Of a stretch of DNA of 64,000 bases, positions 16,489-25,046 are shown piece after piece (the first letter of the stretch is position 1; the number at the start of each line of letters is the position of its first letter). Below the pieces are notes generated by a model. The model saw only the letters and a program-made list of their open reading frames with translations, had not been told where the DNA came from and did no database searches. The stretch covers positions 1 to 64,000 of the forward strand of contig NZ_JAJFAY010000001.1 in assembly GCF_021083305.1 (NCBI RefSeq), read 5' to 3'. Source of the stretch: Haladaptatus sp. DYF46 (lineage in GTDB: Archaea > Halobacteriota > Halobacteria > Halobacteriales > Haladaptataceae). The translations under genes and the position numbers were made by a program.

Positions 16489-16752
16489 CTATTCGAAGAC
16501 CGGACTGTCGTCTTCAAGTCGTTCGATATCCGTCATTATCTTCCTGACGTCCTCGGGGAACAACGAGACTTGCACTTCGTTGCCGTCCTCGTCCTCGAAG
16601 ACCAGTTTGACGCGCTTGTCACCGAACTCGCGCGCCTCCGCCGATTCCACGTCGAACAGTTTCGCCGTCGCTTTCTTGTTCGTAGGCCCGACGTTCTTCA
16701 ACGAACCGTCCTTCAGTTCGACCATAAAATCGTCCAATCGGAGGTTGAGCAT
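16489..16752 (-). CDS. Small conserved-looking acidic protein (87 aa)
   Basis: This 87-residue soluble protein (LRLDDFMVELKDGSLKNVGP, then KRVKLVFEDEDGNEVQVSLFPEDVRKIMTDIERLE) has alternating beta strands and a C-terminal helix. The codon bias is typical. It starts 28 nt after the Yip1-like gene ends on the same strand and probably belongs to the tdk-yip1 transcript. I do not recognise the family. Confidence 0.6.
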   Translation of the reverse strand: MLNLRLDDFMVELKDGSLKNVGPTNKKATAKLFDVESAEAREFGDKRVKLVFEDEDGNEVQVSLFPEDVRKIMTDIERLEDDSPVFE

Positions 16753-16780
16753 ACCCTTCGATACGGCGTCCGTCCCTTAA

Positions 16781-17392
16781 TTACCACGGGACGGCGCTCG
16801 CCAATCCCGGAACCGTCGCCACGAGGGCACCGAACCCGCCGAACCCGTATCCGAACACGAGGGTGGCCGGAAGCGCACCCACGACCGCTGCGCGGAGATA
16901 GGAGGTCTCGTGAACTTCGCGTATGCCGACGACGAGCAACACCGCACCGTACACCGTACAGACCGCCCGCAACGCCGGGAACGGCAGTCCGGCGAGCAGG
17001 CACGGTGCGACGGCGTAGCCGATGACCTGCACCGTCTCGCTGATACCGCCACGGCCGGGAACGAACAGCATCAGGATAACCGTCTGGAGCGCCGCCGTCA
17101 GGTGGAGGACGGCGGGCGCGACGAACAGTCCGACCAGTACCAGTGCGAGGAGTTCCGTGAGGAGCGGACCTCCCGCGACGGTGCCCACGTCCAAGCCGCC
17201 GGTCGCCATTCGCGTGGCGACTTCGATCAGCGTCACGAGGACGCCGAACACCATTCCCGGCGCTTGGTCGCCCGGTGCGACGCCCGTTCGGAAGAAGCGG
17301 CGCGGCCGCACGAGGATTTCGACCCACGCGCGGACGATGGCCTGCGGTCCACGGTTGCGCCCACCAGTCGGATCTTCGACCCACTGCGTCAC
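16781..17392 (-). CDS. Yip1-family membrane protein
   Basis: This 203-residue protein opens with VRAWVEILVRPRRFFRTGVAPGDQAPGMVFG, a Yip1-type lead (a helix followed by a P-R-x-F-F motif), and then has about five transmembrane helices. Prokaryotic Yip1-domain proteins have no settled function; the eukaryotic members act in vesicle traffic. It begins 8 nt after the thymidine kinase stop on the same strand, so the two are very likely cotranscribed. Confidence 0.75.
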   Translation of the reverse strand: MTQWVEDPTGGRNRGPQAIVRAWVEILVRPRRFFRTGVAPGDQAPGMVFGVLVTLIEVATRMATGGLDVGTVAGGPLLTELLALVLVGLFVAPAVLHLTAALQTVILMLFVPGRGGISETVQVIGYAVAPCLLAGLPFPALRAVCTVYGAVLLVVGIREVHETSYLRAAVVGALPATLVFGYGFGGFGALVATVPGLASAVPW

Positions 17393-17400
17393 GGTTTCCC

Positions 17401-17988
17401 CTAGTCACTCCGGAGGGTATGACAGTTCCGACATCGCGCTTCGTAGGACTCCTGTGCCCCGACCAGAATCGTCGGGTCGTCCGCGTGTGCGGGTTCGCCG
17501 TCGATGAGTCGCTGGTTTCGCGTCGCGGGTTCGCCGCACGTGGCACAGATTGCCTGTAGCTTCTCGACATACTCGGACAACGCGACGAGTTGCGGAACCG
17601 GGTCGAACGGTTCGCCACGGAAGGTCTGGTCGGTGCCGCTGACGACGACGCGTCGTCCGTCCTCCGCGAGGAACTCACAGACCTCGACGAGTTCTGCGGA
17701 GAAGAAGTTGGCCTCGTCGATGGCGACGACCTGTTCGCCGTTCAGCCCCTTCGGGATTTCCCACACGCCGTCGTCGTCCGGTTCGACGACGATCGCTTCC
17801 CACGAACTGCCGTCGTGCGAACCGATGGTGTCGTCGCCGTATCGGTCGTCCAGCGCGGGTTTGAACACCGCCACCTCTTGCCCCGCAATCTCCGCGCGCC
17901 GAAGCCGTCGAAGCAGTTCCTCGGTCTTCCCGGAGAACATACAGCCGGTGATGACCTCGACCCACCCGCTGTTCGTTATTTTGTGCAT
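17401..17988 (-). CDS. tdk: Thymidine kinase
   Basis: This 195-residue type II thymidine kinase has P-loop GCMFSGKT near residues 15-22, the catalytic/Mg motif AIDEANFF, VVSGTDQTFRGEPF, and a zinc lasso with CATCGEPATRNQR and a C-terminal CRNCH. It phosphorylates thymidine with ATP for salvage. The ATG at 17988 (MHKITNSGW) is chosen; the frame stays open upstream, but that sequence overlaps the flavin-reductase gene region and does not look like protein. It is followed at 8 nt by the Yip1-like gene. Confidence 0.95.
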   Translation of the reverse strand: MHKITNSGWVEVITGCMFSGKTEELLRRLRRAEIAGQEVAVFKPALDDRYGDDTIGSHDGSSWEAIVVEPDDDGVWEIPKGLNGEQVVAIDEANFFSAELVEVCEFLAEDGRRVVVSGTDQTFRGEPFDPVPQLVALSEYVEKLQAICATCGEPATRNQRLIDGEPAHADDPTILVGAQESYEARCRNCHTLRSD

Positions 17989-18029
17989 GCTCGAATGGCG
18001 CTCAATCCGACGGCAAAAGGGTTGCTCAT

Positions 18030-18611
18030 TCAATCGACTGCGCCGATATTTTCCCCGCTTTCGAAACTCGCCGGGCAGGCCTCGATGTGCGAATACCGGA
18101 CGATCTGCCGCCCGAGCGCCACGACGCGGGCTTCCAACTCCGCGTCCGTGAACGCGCCGTTCATCACCGCGCTGTGCGAACTCGGCACCGCGGCCTCGTA
18201 GGGGAGCACCCACGCGTCGAGCGACCGACAGACCGACCGGAGGTGGTCCATCGCCGTGACCGGAAACCGGCCGCCCGCCACCGCGAGGAGACCCACCGTC
18301 TTGCCCTCGAACTCGTCGAAGCCACAGTAGTCGAGGGCCGTCTTCAGCGGCGAGGAGTACGACCCGTGGTACACCGGCGTCCCGAGAAGCACTGCGTCCG
18401 CCTCGCGCACGCGACGTTTCAGTTCGAGGGAGTCGCCCGCACTCCGGTCACTGGGGTCGAACATCGGTAAATCGAACTCGCGCAAGTCGAGGAGTTCGCC
18501 CGTTCCGCCGGCCTCCTCCACGCCGACGAGCGCGGTTTCCAGCGCGAACCGCGTGGTGCTCTCCTCGCCGAGACTGCCGCAAATCGCTACGACGCGTGGT
18601 CGGTTCGTCAT
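18030..18611 (-). CDS. NADPH-dependent FMN reductase family protein
   Basis: This 193-residue flavodoxin-fold protein has ICGSLGEESTTRFALETAL (the FMN phosphate loop) near its start, DLPMFDPSDRS, LLGTPVYHGSYSSPLKTALDYCG and GLLAVAGGRFPVTAMDHLRS. These match the SsuE/ArsH/NQO-like NADPH-dependent FMN reductase family. It supplies reduced flavin or reduces quinone-like compounds; the partner is unknown. It starts at ATG 18611 (MTNRPRVVAICGS) and lies 41 nt upstream of tdk on the same strand. Confidence 0.88.
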   Translation of the reverse strand: MTNRPRVVAICGSLGEESTTRFALETALVGVEEAGGTGELLDLREFDLPMFDPSDRSAGDSLELKRRVREADAVLLGTPVYHGSYSSPLKTALDYCGFDEFEGKTVGLLAVAGGRFPVTAMDHLRSVCRSLDAWVLPYEAAVPSSHSAVMNGAFTDAELEARVVALGRQIVRYSHIEACPASFESGENIGAVD

Positions 18612-18669
18612 GGGTTGACATGAGTGCGGAACGCGAATATAGCTGCGCAACTGACAGTCGGCCGTAACG

Positions 18670-19467
18670 ATGTCCGCCCCCGACTTCGAGGCGTTTCCGA
18701 TCACGCACGAACTGCTCGCGAAGTCCGCAGCGTATCACGAGGCGACCGCTACGATCTTGTCGCTCGTACTTCGCCGTGCATCCACGGGTTTCGTCCGAAT
18801 CGAGCACGATCAGTTGGAAGAAACGTTCGAAGACACCCCGCGCTGTCGGGAGACGTGGAAGGCGGTTCGCGATTCACTTTCGTGGGCGGAGGATGCCCAA
18901 GGAGGTGCGTGGTATCGCGGCGACCTTCCCGAAACTGCGGGCGAATTCGAGCGGTTGTGGTCGCTTTCTGACGGTCTGTGCGGTGTCCACTTCGTCAACG
19001 AAATCGCACTCCACGACGAAGACGGGTGGCTGTTCTACGCCGTCCCGCATCACACCTACTGTTGGCTCCGTGACTCGGGAGGGGTCTTCATCGGCGACGT
19101 TGACGACGCGTTAGCGAGTCAACGAGCCTGCGTTCTGCCGGAGGGAACGAGCGTCGAATGGAGACGAGATGGCCGAAACTATTCCATCTCGGGCACGTCG
19201 CTCTGTGTCGAAAGCGGGCGTCTTCGAACCAGCGATTGTTACGGATTGGCGAACCTCGATGCCGTGCACGGGAACGAGACGACACGGACCCTCTCACTCG
19301 TGTGGCGTCCCGACCCGATACCGGGTCTCGTCGGACGGGTGTTGATGGGTGCGATGTCTCTGGTGTACAATCCACCCGAACAGCTAGAGTTCGAGGACGA
19401 GCAAACCTTTCGGAAGATTCGGTCGGTTCTCCGGGAAATCATCGATAAGCGCGAACCTGTCGCCTGA
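18670..19467 (+). CDS. Hypothetical protein (265 aa)
   Basis: This 265-residue soluble protein is rich in Trp and Glu, with typical codon bias. It has no transmembrane segments and no motif I recognise. Its N-terminal part (HELLAKSAAYHEATATILSL) looks helical; the middle and C-terminal part are beta-rich (DGWLFYAVPHHTYCWLRDSGGVFIGD). It diverges from the flavin reductase gene with a 58-nt gap, so the two may share a promoter region, and it converges on mutY. Confidence 0.65.
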   Translation: MSAPDFEAFPITHELLAKSAAYHEATATILSLVLRRASTGFVRIEHDQLEETFEDTPRCRETWKAVRDSLSWAEDAQGGAWYRGDLPETAGEFERLWSLSDGLCGVHFVNEIALHDEDGWLFYAVPHHTYCWLRDSGGVFIGDVDDALASQRACVLPEGTSVEWRRDGRNYSISGTSLCVESGRLRTSDCYGLANLDAVHGNETTRTLSLVWRPDPIPGLVGRVLMGAMSLVYNPPEQLEFEDEQTFRKIRSVLREIIDKREPVA

Positions 19468-19500
19468 TAAACGCGGCTCTACCGCCGGAGTCCTGCGACC

Positions 19501-20406
19501 CTATCGCCTGAGCCGCGCGACCCACTCGTCTCGCTCCTCCAACTCCACCAACCCATCCCCCTCCAAATCCGAACACAACTCGCGGAGCCACTCCTCGCCG
19601 AAATCGCCGCCGTAATCGATTCGCACGCGCGGGCCGAGTTTCGAGAGCGGGAGTTCGTCGTACTCCTTTAGAATCGAGATGACGCGCCCGCGCATCTGTC
19701 GCCGCGACCCTTCGAATTTGGGTTGCGTGGGAACGTCCGGGGCCGTGAAGTCTCCCGTCTCGTAGGCGTGACACCATTCGCGCCACGGGCATCCCGCGGT
19801 GTCGCAGGAGGGCGTCTTCTCGCAGGCCACCCCGCCGAGTTCCATGACGGCGTTGTTCCAGACGCGCGATTCCCCCTCGGGCATGAGTTCACGTGCGGCC
19901 GCCTCGAAGGAGGCATCGTCGTCGGGCACGTCGAACGCGCGGTAGAGGACGCGTTTCACGTTGGTATCGACCACGGCGTTCCCGTTGTTGAACGCGAAGG
20001 AGGCGACGGCGTTCGCGGTGTACGGCCCGACGCCCTGCAAGTTCTGGAGTTCCTCGGGTGTCTCCGGGAACGCGCCGTCGTACTCGGAGACGACTTGGTT
20101 CGCCGCCTCGTGGAGGTACTTCGCGCGGTTGTTGTAGCCCAAACTGTGACCGGTCCAGAACCCGACGACGTCCGAGCGGTCCGCCTCGGCCAGCGCGGCG
20201 GCGTCCGGCCACCGGTCGAGGAACGCCTCCCACGCCGTGACGACGCGCCCGAGTTGCGTCTGCTGGCTCATCACCTCGGAGACGAGGATGGCGTACGGGT
20301 CGTCCGTCTCGCGCCACGGGAACGTCCGGTGGTCCGACTCGTACCACGAAACGAGTGCGTCGCGTACCGCGTCGATGTCGGAAATCGACCACGCCGTGTC
20401 GGTCAT
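19501..20406 (-). CDS. mutY: A/G-specific adenine glycosylase MutY
   Basis: This 301-residue protein has the HhH-GPD core: FPWRETDDPYAILVSEVMSQQTQ, the helix-hairpin-helix LQGVGPYTANAVASFAF, and the catalytic Asp in AVVDTNVKRVL. A 4Fe-4S loop follows (CEKTPSCDTAGCPWREWC). It removes adenine mispaired with 8-oxoguanine. The C-terminal 60 residues form a short winged-helix-like tail instead of the long bacterial NUDIX-like 8-oxoG domain, which is usual in archaeal versions. Confidence 0.95.
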   Translation of the reverse strand: MTDTAWSISDIDAVRDALVSWYESDHRTFPWRETDDPYAILVSEVMSQQTQLGRVVTAWEAFLDRWPDAAALAEADRSDVVGFWTGHSLGYNNRAKYLHEAANQVVSEYDGAFPETPEELQNLQGVGPYTANAVASFAFNNGNAVVDTNVKRVLYRAFDVPDDDASFEAAARELMPEGESRVWNNAVMELGGVACEKTPSCDTAGCPWREWCHAYETGDFTAPDVPTQPKFEGSRRQMRGRVISILKEYDELPLSKLGPRVRIDYGGDFGEEWLRELCSDLEGDGLVELEERDEWVARLRR

Positions 20407-20552
20407 CGGTGACGATTCGGACGGCGGAGGTTTACGAATAGCGGTTTCGGAAAACGAACCGGTCCCACCGCTGTCATGCGTTTCACGACAATATTTAGCA
20501 CACCAGAGTGCAATCTGAAGGCTTATTGCACGGTCGTTTCAATGTTCGCAAG

Positions 20553-20828
20553 ATGCACGTACGGCCCTCCACCTTGTTCCTCATCGGCGTCGTCATCATC
20601 GTCGTTCCGGCGGCACCGCTCGTCTTCGCCCGCGGGCCGTCGGTGTGGCTGGCGCTGGGTGGTGCGTTCATGCTCGCCGGCATCGGTCGGTCGCTCCAGG
20701 AGAGTCGTGGGAATCGGTCCGCGTGTGAGTCGAGTCCCGACTCGTATCACTACATCATCTGTCCGAACTGCGATGTCCGCAACTTCGCCAGCAGAGACGT
20801 GTGCCGAACCTGCGGTGAGCGGTTCTAG
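20553..20828 (+). CDS. Membrane-anchored zinc-ribbon protein
   Basis: This 91-residue protein has two hydrophobic segments (TLFLIGVVIIVVPAAPLVF, then VWLALGGAFMLAGIG) and a soluble tail with CPNCDVRNFASRDVCRTCG, a four-Cys zinc ribbon. I chose the ATG at 20553 (MHVRPSTLF), which leaves a short basic N-terminus. The function is unknown. It could be a small membrane adaptor. Confidence 0.65.
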   Translation: MHVRPSTLFLIGVVIIVVPAAPLVFARGPSVWLALGGAFMLAGIGRSLQESRGNRSACESSPDSYHYIICPNCDVRNFASRDVCRTCGERF

Positions 20829-20867
20829 AACGAAAGCGGTTTCCGACTCCCGGCCGACCTCACGGCA

Positions 20868-21191
20868 ATGAGTTTAGACGATTTGACGGAGGACGTACAG
20901 GCCACTTATTCGTCGCTCGACGAGGAATTTTCCGTCTCGCTCGACCGTGAAACGCGCAACGAACTCGCCATGTTGGGAACCGCATTCGACACCGACGACC
21001 CCGAGGAGATAGTCCGTCGTGCGGTTCACCTGCTCTTTCGGACGACAGTGGACTCGGGGAACCTCGATTTCCACCTCAGGAGCGGGTACGACGTGACCTA
21101 CGACGAGTTCCTCTCGGGCATGACGTTCGAGGAGATGACGGGTGCAGATCAGTTCCCGCAGCGCGACGACGAGCGCCGATATCAGTTCTAA
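20868..21191 (+). CDS. Hypothetical protein, possible ribbon-helix-helix-like regulator
   Basis: This 107-residue acidic protein has a central helical stretch (LDRETRNELAMLGTAFDTDDPEEIVRRAVHLLFRTTV) that resembles the two helices of a ribbon-helix-helix DNA-binding fold. The assignment is weak. The stop codon TAA (21189-21191) overlaps the TAG of the convergent gene (21188-21190) by two bases within a CTAA tetranucleotide. Confidence 0.55.
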   Translation: MSLDDLTEDVQATYSSLDEEFSVSLDRETRNELAMLGTAFDTDDPEEIVRRAVHLLFRTTVDSGNLDFHLRSGYDVTYDEFLSGMTFEEMTGADQFPQRDDERRYQF

Positions 21192-21550
21192 CGGGCGAGT
21201 CGGACCGTCCCGTCGTCCCGATTCCATCGAACCGCTCCGAGCGCATCGAGTTTCGGGAGGTGTGTATGATGGAGGGCCGTTTCCGCGCGGTCCCTGTCGT
21301 GTTCGATACCTGTCGCAGCGAGGTAGTCAGCCAGTTCCGTGACGGTGACTTCTCGGTCGATTTCGTACAGGTACGCGAGGACTTCCCGGCGTGCGTCGGC
21401 CGAAAGCGCCTCGTGTAACTCCGGTGGGATGCGCAGGAGAACCCCCAACCCAAAGGTCTTCGCCGCATCATCGAACGTCGCCATCGGCGGTTTCGGTTTC
21501 GGTGTCGCTGTTGCCCTTCCCGGCCGTCGTCTATCGTTTGTTTCCACCAT
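21188..21550 (-). CDS. Winged-helix regulator (DUF7344-like)
   Basis: This 120-residue protein has ALSADARREVLAYLYEIDREVTVTELADYLAA, then ALHHTHLPKLDALGAVRWN. That is the arrangement of haloarchaeal winged-helix domains of the DUF7344 type (name from memory). The basic, Pro-rich N-terminus is likely disordered. It starts at ATG 21550, preferred over an in-frame TTG 15 nt upstream. It converges on the neighbouring gene with overlapping stop codons. Confidence 0.7.
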   Translation of the reverse strand: MVETNDRRRPGRATATPKPKPPMATFDDAAKTFGLGVLLRIPPELHEALSADARREVLAYLYEIDREVTVTELADYLAATGIEHDRDRAETALHHTHLPKLDALGAVRWNRDDGTVRLAR

Positions 21551-21610
21551 CGTATCCTCGAACAACGGTGTCGTGAGAATAGGAATACTGCCTGTTATTA
21601 CAGACCGCTT

Positions 21611-22273
21611 TTACGGTACCCCGGGTTCGTTCCCGTCCGCTTCGAGGAGTACCGCTTCGAGGACGCTTCCCGTCCCGCGCCTGACGCGCTCGGACACGGA
21701 TTGTTGTGTGACGCCGATTTCGTCGGCGAGTTCGGTCAGCGTCACGCCGCGTGGCACGTCGAAATAACCCTTTTCGAGCGCCAACACGAGCGTTTCGCGT
21801 TGTTCCGGCGTCAGTCCGAACTCCTCTCGCTCCGCCCCGATATCGGTCGCGACCCGGTCCAGGGTGTAGCGGATGTCGTGGGCCACGCAGTAGTCGTGAA
21901 ACTCGGACAGTGCGCCGTGATCGGGAAAGCGAAGTCGAAACCGCCAGAGTCTGTCGCCCGTGGCTTCGAGGATGGTCGCACCGACCGCCGCGATTCCGTG
22001 AATGAAACTCTCGACCTCCTCGCTCCACTCGACTCGGTAGAGAACGCGCCCTTTCATTCGATCCAACGCGACGAGGTTCTGCACGTTGGGATTTCCGCGC
22101 ACGTCCGCCTCGAACGTCTCGGAGTCGGGTCCGATAGCCCAGAAGAAGGGGAGGACCTGTCGTGAGGACGGAACGACACGCTCCAGTTCGACGTGAACAT
22201 CGGCGTCGGTACGGAGGGCAGTTCCGAGAACGAACTCGTCACCGGAAATCGACAGGTCGGCCGTGACGCTCAT
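21611..22273 (-). CDS. Bat-type helix-turn-helix transcriptional regulator
   Basis: This 220-residue protein has an N-terminal ligand-like domain of about 150 residues (VHVELERVVPSSRQVLPFFWAIGPD). It ends in a bacterio-opsin-activator-type HTH: FGLTPEQRETLVLALEKGYFDVPRGVTLTELADEIGVTQQSVSERVRRG. Haloarchaea have dozens of these one-component regulators, and the target and signal are unknown. It lies 60 nt downstream of the winged-helix gene's start on the same strand. Confidence 0.85.
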   Translation of the reverse strand: MSVTADLSISGDEFVLGTALRTDADVHVELERVVPSSRQVLPFFWAIGPDSETFEADVRGNPNVQNLVALDRMKGRVLYRVEWSEEVESFIHGIAAVGATILEATGDRLWRFRLRFPDHGALSEFHDYCVAHDIRYTLDRVATDIGAEREEFGLTPEQRETLVLALEKGYFDVPRGVTLTELADEIGVTQQSVSERVRRGTGSVLEAVLLEADGNEPGVP

Positions 22274-22303
22274 GCTAGGAAAACGTCGCGGACGGATATA
22301 GCG

Positions 22304-23635
22304 TTACGCGACGCCCTCGATGGCGTCGAGGAGGAGATTGACGCCGAGGTCGATCTCGCGCTCGGTCACGTCGAGCGGCGGGAGGAGACGGAGCGTCTTG
22401 TAGCCACACCCGAGCGTGAGGAGGCCGCGTTCGAGTGCGGCGTCCACGACGGCCTCGCGTCGGTCCTTCGTGTCGAATTCGACGGCGAGCATCAGTCCCC
22501 GGCCGCGAACGTCCACGAGCGACTCCGGCGAGGCGTCGGCGATGAGTTCGCGCGCCTGCCGGCCGCGCTCCTCGGCGTTCGAGAGGAGGTCGTGTTCGTG
22601 AATCGCGTCGATGGTGAGTACGCCCTGGAGCGACGAGAGAACGTCGCCTGCGCCCCACGTCGAGGAGAGTCGGCCCTTCTCCTCGGGGAACACGTCCGAG
22701 CGCGAGATGGTTGCGCCGACGCGGAGGGCTTTCGCGCTGGTGATGACGTCAGGTTGCAGGTCGAAGTGATCCACCGCCCACATCTCTCCCGTCCGACCCA
22801 TGCCGGACTGGATTTCGTCCGCGATAATCGTGATATCGTAGGTGTCCTGAATCTCGCCGATGTCACGGATGAACTCGTCGTTCGGGACGCGGTAGCCACC
22901 CTCTCCCTGCACGGGTTCGAGGATGATGTAGGAGACCTCTTCGGGGTCGATGACGCCTTGATCGGGGTCGAGTTTGTCGGCGATGACGTTGCCGCCGGGA
23001 CCGTTCGTCTTCCACCCACAGTTGCACTCGCCCGCACAGGAACAGTAGGGAACGCTCACGATGCCCGGAATTTCGGGATAGCCCTTGCGGTGGGCGACTT
23101 TCGAGCGATTGAGCGAGAGCGCGCCGAGCGTCCGCCCGTGGAACGCGCCGTCGAAGTTGAACGCGCGGTGGCCGCCGCGGCTGTAGCTTATTTTGATGGC
23201 GTTTTCGATGGCCTCTGCGCCGGAGTTCGACAGAAAGACCATGTCCATATCGTAGTGGCTCGTCACGTCCACGAGTCGTTCCATCAGTTGTGTCGGACCG
23301 GGGAATTCGGGGTCCTCCGGTGGCCACCCGCCAGACGCATAGAAGTCCTGTCCGGCGATTTTCGTCGGGTCGGGGAGGGGAAACTCGTCGAGTTTGTCCT
23401 TGATTTTGGGGTTGTTGTATCCTAGGGGGGCGGCGGCGACGTGGCTGGTGAAATCGAGGAGAACGTTGCCGTCGACGTCGGTACAAAACGGACCTTCCGC
23501 ATCCTCGGTCAGGTCCCACACGAAATCGTATACGTAGGTCGTCGGGGCGGCGAACTGGTGGTGATAGTCTGCCCATTCCCGTGCTTTTTGGCCCGGCATC
23601 TCCCGAACCCGTGGCTCCGCCGTTTCTCGGTCCAT
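22304..23635 (-). CDS. Class III (fold type I) aminotransferase
   Basis: This 443-residue PLP enzyme has SNSGAEAIENAIKISYSRGGH, the cofactor Asp273 in IIADEIQSGMGRTGEMWA, and the Schiff-base Lys302 in DVITSAKALRVG. The family includes 4-aminobutyrate, acetylornithine and acetyl-lysine aminotransferases. The sequence does not decide the substrate. An unusual insertion with four cysteines (YCSCAGECNCGW, about 197-208) follows the FHGRTLGALSLN motif and might bind a metal or cluster. It stands alone downstream of the MgtC/DUF4010 gene on the same strand. Confidence 0.88.
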   Translation of the reverse strand: MDRETAEPRVREMPGQKAREWADYHHQFAAPTTYVYDFVWDLTEDAEGPFCTDVDGNVLLDFTSHVAAAPLGYNNPKIKDKLDEFPLPDPTKIAGQDFYASGGWPPEDPEFPGPTQLMERLVDVTSHYDMDMVFLSNSGAEAIENAIKISYSRGGHRAFNFDGAFHGRTLGALSLNRSKVAHRKGYPEIPGIVSVPYCSCAGECNCGWKTNGPGGNVIADKLDPDQGVIDPEEVSYIILEPVQGEGGYRVPNDEFIRDIGEIQDTYDITIIADEIQSGMGRTGEMWAVDHFDLQPDVITSAKALRVGATISRSDVFPEEKGRLSSTWGAGDVLSSLQGVLTIDAIHEHDLLSNAEERGRQARELIADASPESLVDVRGRGLMLAVEFDTKDRREAVVDAALERGLLTLGCGYKTLRLLPPLDVTEREIDLGVNLLLDAIEGVA

Positions 23636-23681
23636 GTAGCGGGTACGGATAGCCCCGCTTTAAAAAATTCGTTATAGTACC

Positions 23682-24953
23682 TCACATCACGGCGAAGAGC
23701 GCGGCGACCCCCGACCCGGCGAGCAGGACCGTACTCCAAACCGCGATTCGGTAGGCGAACTTCCTGTTCGGGGCGGAAATCGTCAGCGCCGCTTTGACGA
23801 GGATGCTCGATCCCGTCGCGAGCAGGATACCGAAGACGGCCGTCTGTTGGCTCACGTTGCCGCCGCTGTAGAGCGTCACCGCGGACGCCGTCACGCCCGC
23901 GCTCGAAACGAGTCCCGAGAGGAGCGCGGTGAGGTAGAACCCCGTCTGGCCGAACTGGCTCTTCGCCACCGCGCCGCCGACCACGACGAGGAGGAAGATG
24001 ACGCCGAACCCGAGGGCGTTTCGGAGCGAAAACGGGCTTTCGAGGTCGATGTCCATCTGCTGGGACCAGTCGGCGGAGTAGGCCGCGATTGCGACGCTGC
24101 CGACGATGATGGTTCCCAGCGGGATGATGGCTCCGTACAGCGTCTTGTCCGGGTTGCCGACGGTGAACGCCAACGCGATGACGAGGTTTCGGAGCGCCAT
24201 CGCGGCGTCGGCGAGGAGGATGGCGGCGACGCCGTAACTCGCGGCCTCGGGTTGCTGGCGAACGTGATCGAGCATCGTGCCGACCACGGCAGTCGAGGAA
24301 GCCAATCCACCGAAAAAGCCGGTGACTGCGATCCCTCGTCCGCCGTACGTCTCGACGACCGCGTAGTTCGCGATGCCGATTGCGGCGACGGTCACGACCA
24401 TCAGCCAGATGAGCCGTGGACTCAACGTGATGCCACCGAAGGTGACTTCGCCGCGCGGGAGAAGCGGGTAGATGACGAACGCGAGGATGGCGAACTCCCC
24501 GGCGGAGCGCAGTTCCTCCCGGGATAGCCCCCACGCGAACGAGTGCAGTTCGCGCTTCAACACGAGGAGGAGCGACGAGACGACGGCGACTGTGACGCCG
24601 ACGAGGATGTAGCCCTCCGCGACCAGCACGCCGACGCCGAACGTCACGAGCATCGAGACGGACGTGGTGAGCGAGAGACCGGTGTCCTCGTCGTCGTCCA
24701 TCAGGCCCTGCACCGCGAGCAAAATCCCTTGCACGATGACGAGCAGACCACCCAAGGCGAGCAACACGTCCTTGTCGATGATGGTGAACGCCGCGCCGAG
24801 CAGGCTGATGAGCGTAAACGTTCGAATCCCGGCGGATTTCTGGGACCATTCGCGCTCCAATCCGAGGAAGAGCCCGAGCGCTCCGGCGACTGCGATACGG
24901 GTGACATCGCTTTCCAACGTGGCCGACGCGAGGAGGGAATCTACTCCGGGCAC
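23682..24953 (-). CDS. MgtC/SapB-DUF4010 family membrane protein
   Basis: This 423-residue protein has an N-terminal MgtC-like motif (VAGALGLFLGLEREWSQKSAGIRTFTLISLLGA) followed by a C-terminal DUF4010 region with about eight further transmembrane helices (FGGLASSTAVVGTMLDH, LLSGLVSSAGVTASAV). Its start codon is GTG at 24953. MgtC domains are linked to Mg homeostasis and ATP-synthase modulation in bacteria; the archaeal role is unknown. The gene diverges from the AI-2E-family gene across 93 nt. Confidence 0.85.
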   Translation of the reverse strand: MPGVDSLLASATLESDVTRIAVAGALGLFLGLEREWSQKSAGIRTFTLISLLGAAFTIIDKDVLLALGGLLVIVQGILLAVQGLMDDDEDTGLSLTTSVSMLVTFGVGVLVAEGYILVGVTVAVVSSLLLVLKRELHSFAWGLSREELRSAGEFAILAFVIYPLLPRGEVTFGGITLSPRLIWLMVVTVAAIGIANYAVVETYGGRGIAVTGFFGGLASSTAVVGTMLDHVRQQPEAASYGVAAILLADAAMALRNLVIALAFTVGNPDKTLYGAIIPLGTIIVGSVAIAAYSADWSQQMDIDLESPFSLRNALGFGVIFLLVVVGGAVAKSQFGQTGFYLTALLSGLVSSAGVTASAVTLYSGGNVSQQTAVFGILLATGSSILVKAALTISAPNRKFAYRIAVWSTVLLAGSGVAALFAVM

Positions 24954-25046
24954 TCCACGTACTACGGCCGTAATCGGTTAAAAGGGTTGTTGCTATCTGT
25001 CTGTCGGGCGCGAAATCTTTAAGCCCAGCCCGCAAACTTCTGTTGT

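Noticed and set aside
17989-18213. Longer N-terminus for thymidine kinase
   Set aside because: The extra residues overlap the neighbouring flavin-reductase gene in another frame and add Arg/Gly-rich sequence absent from the family.
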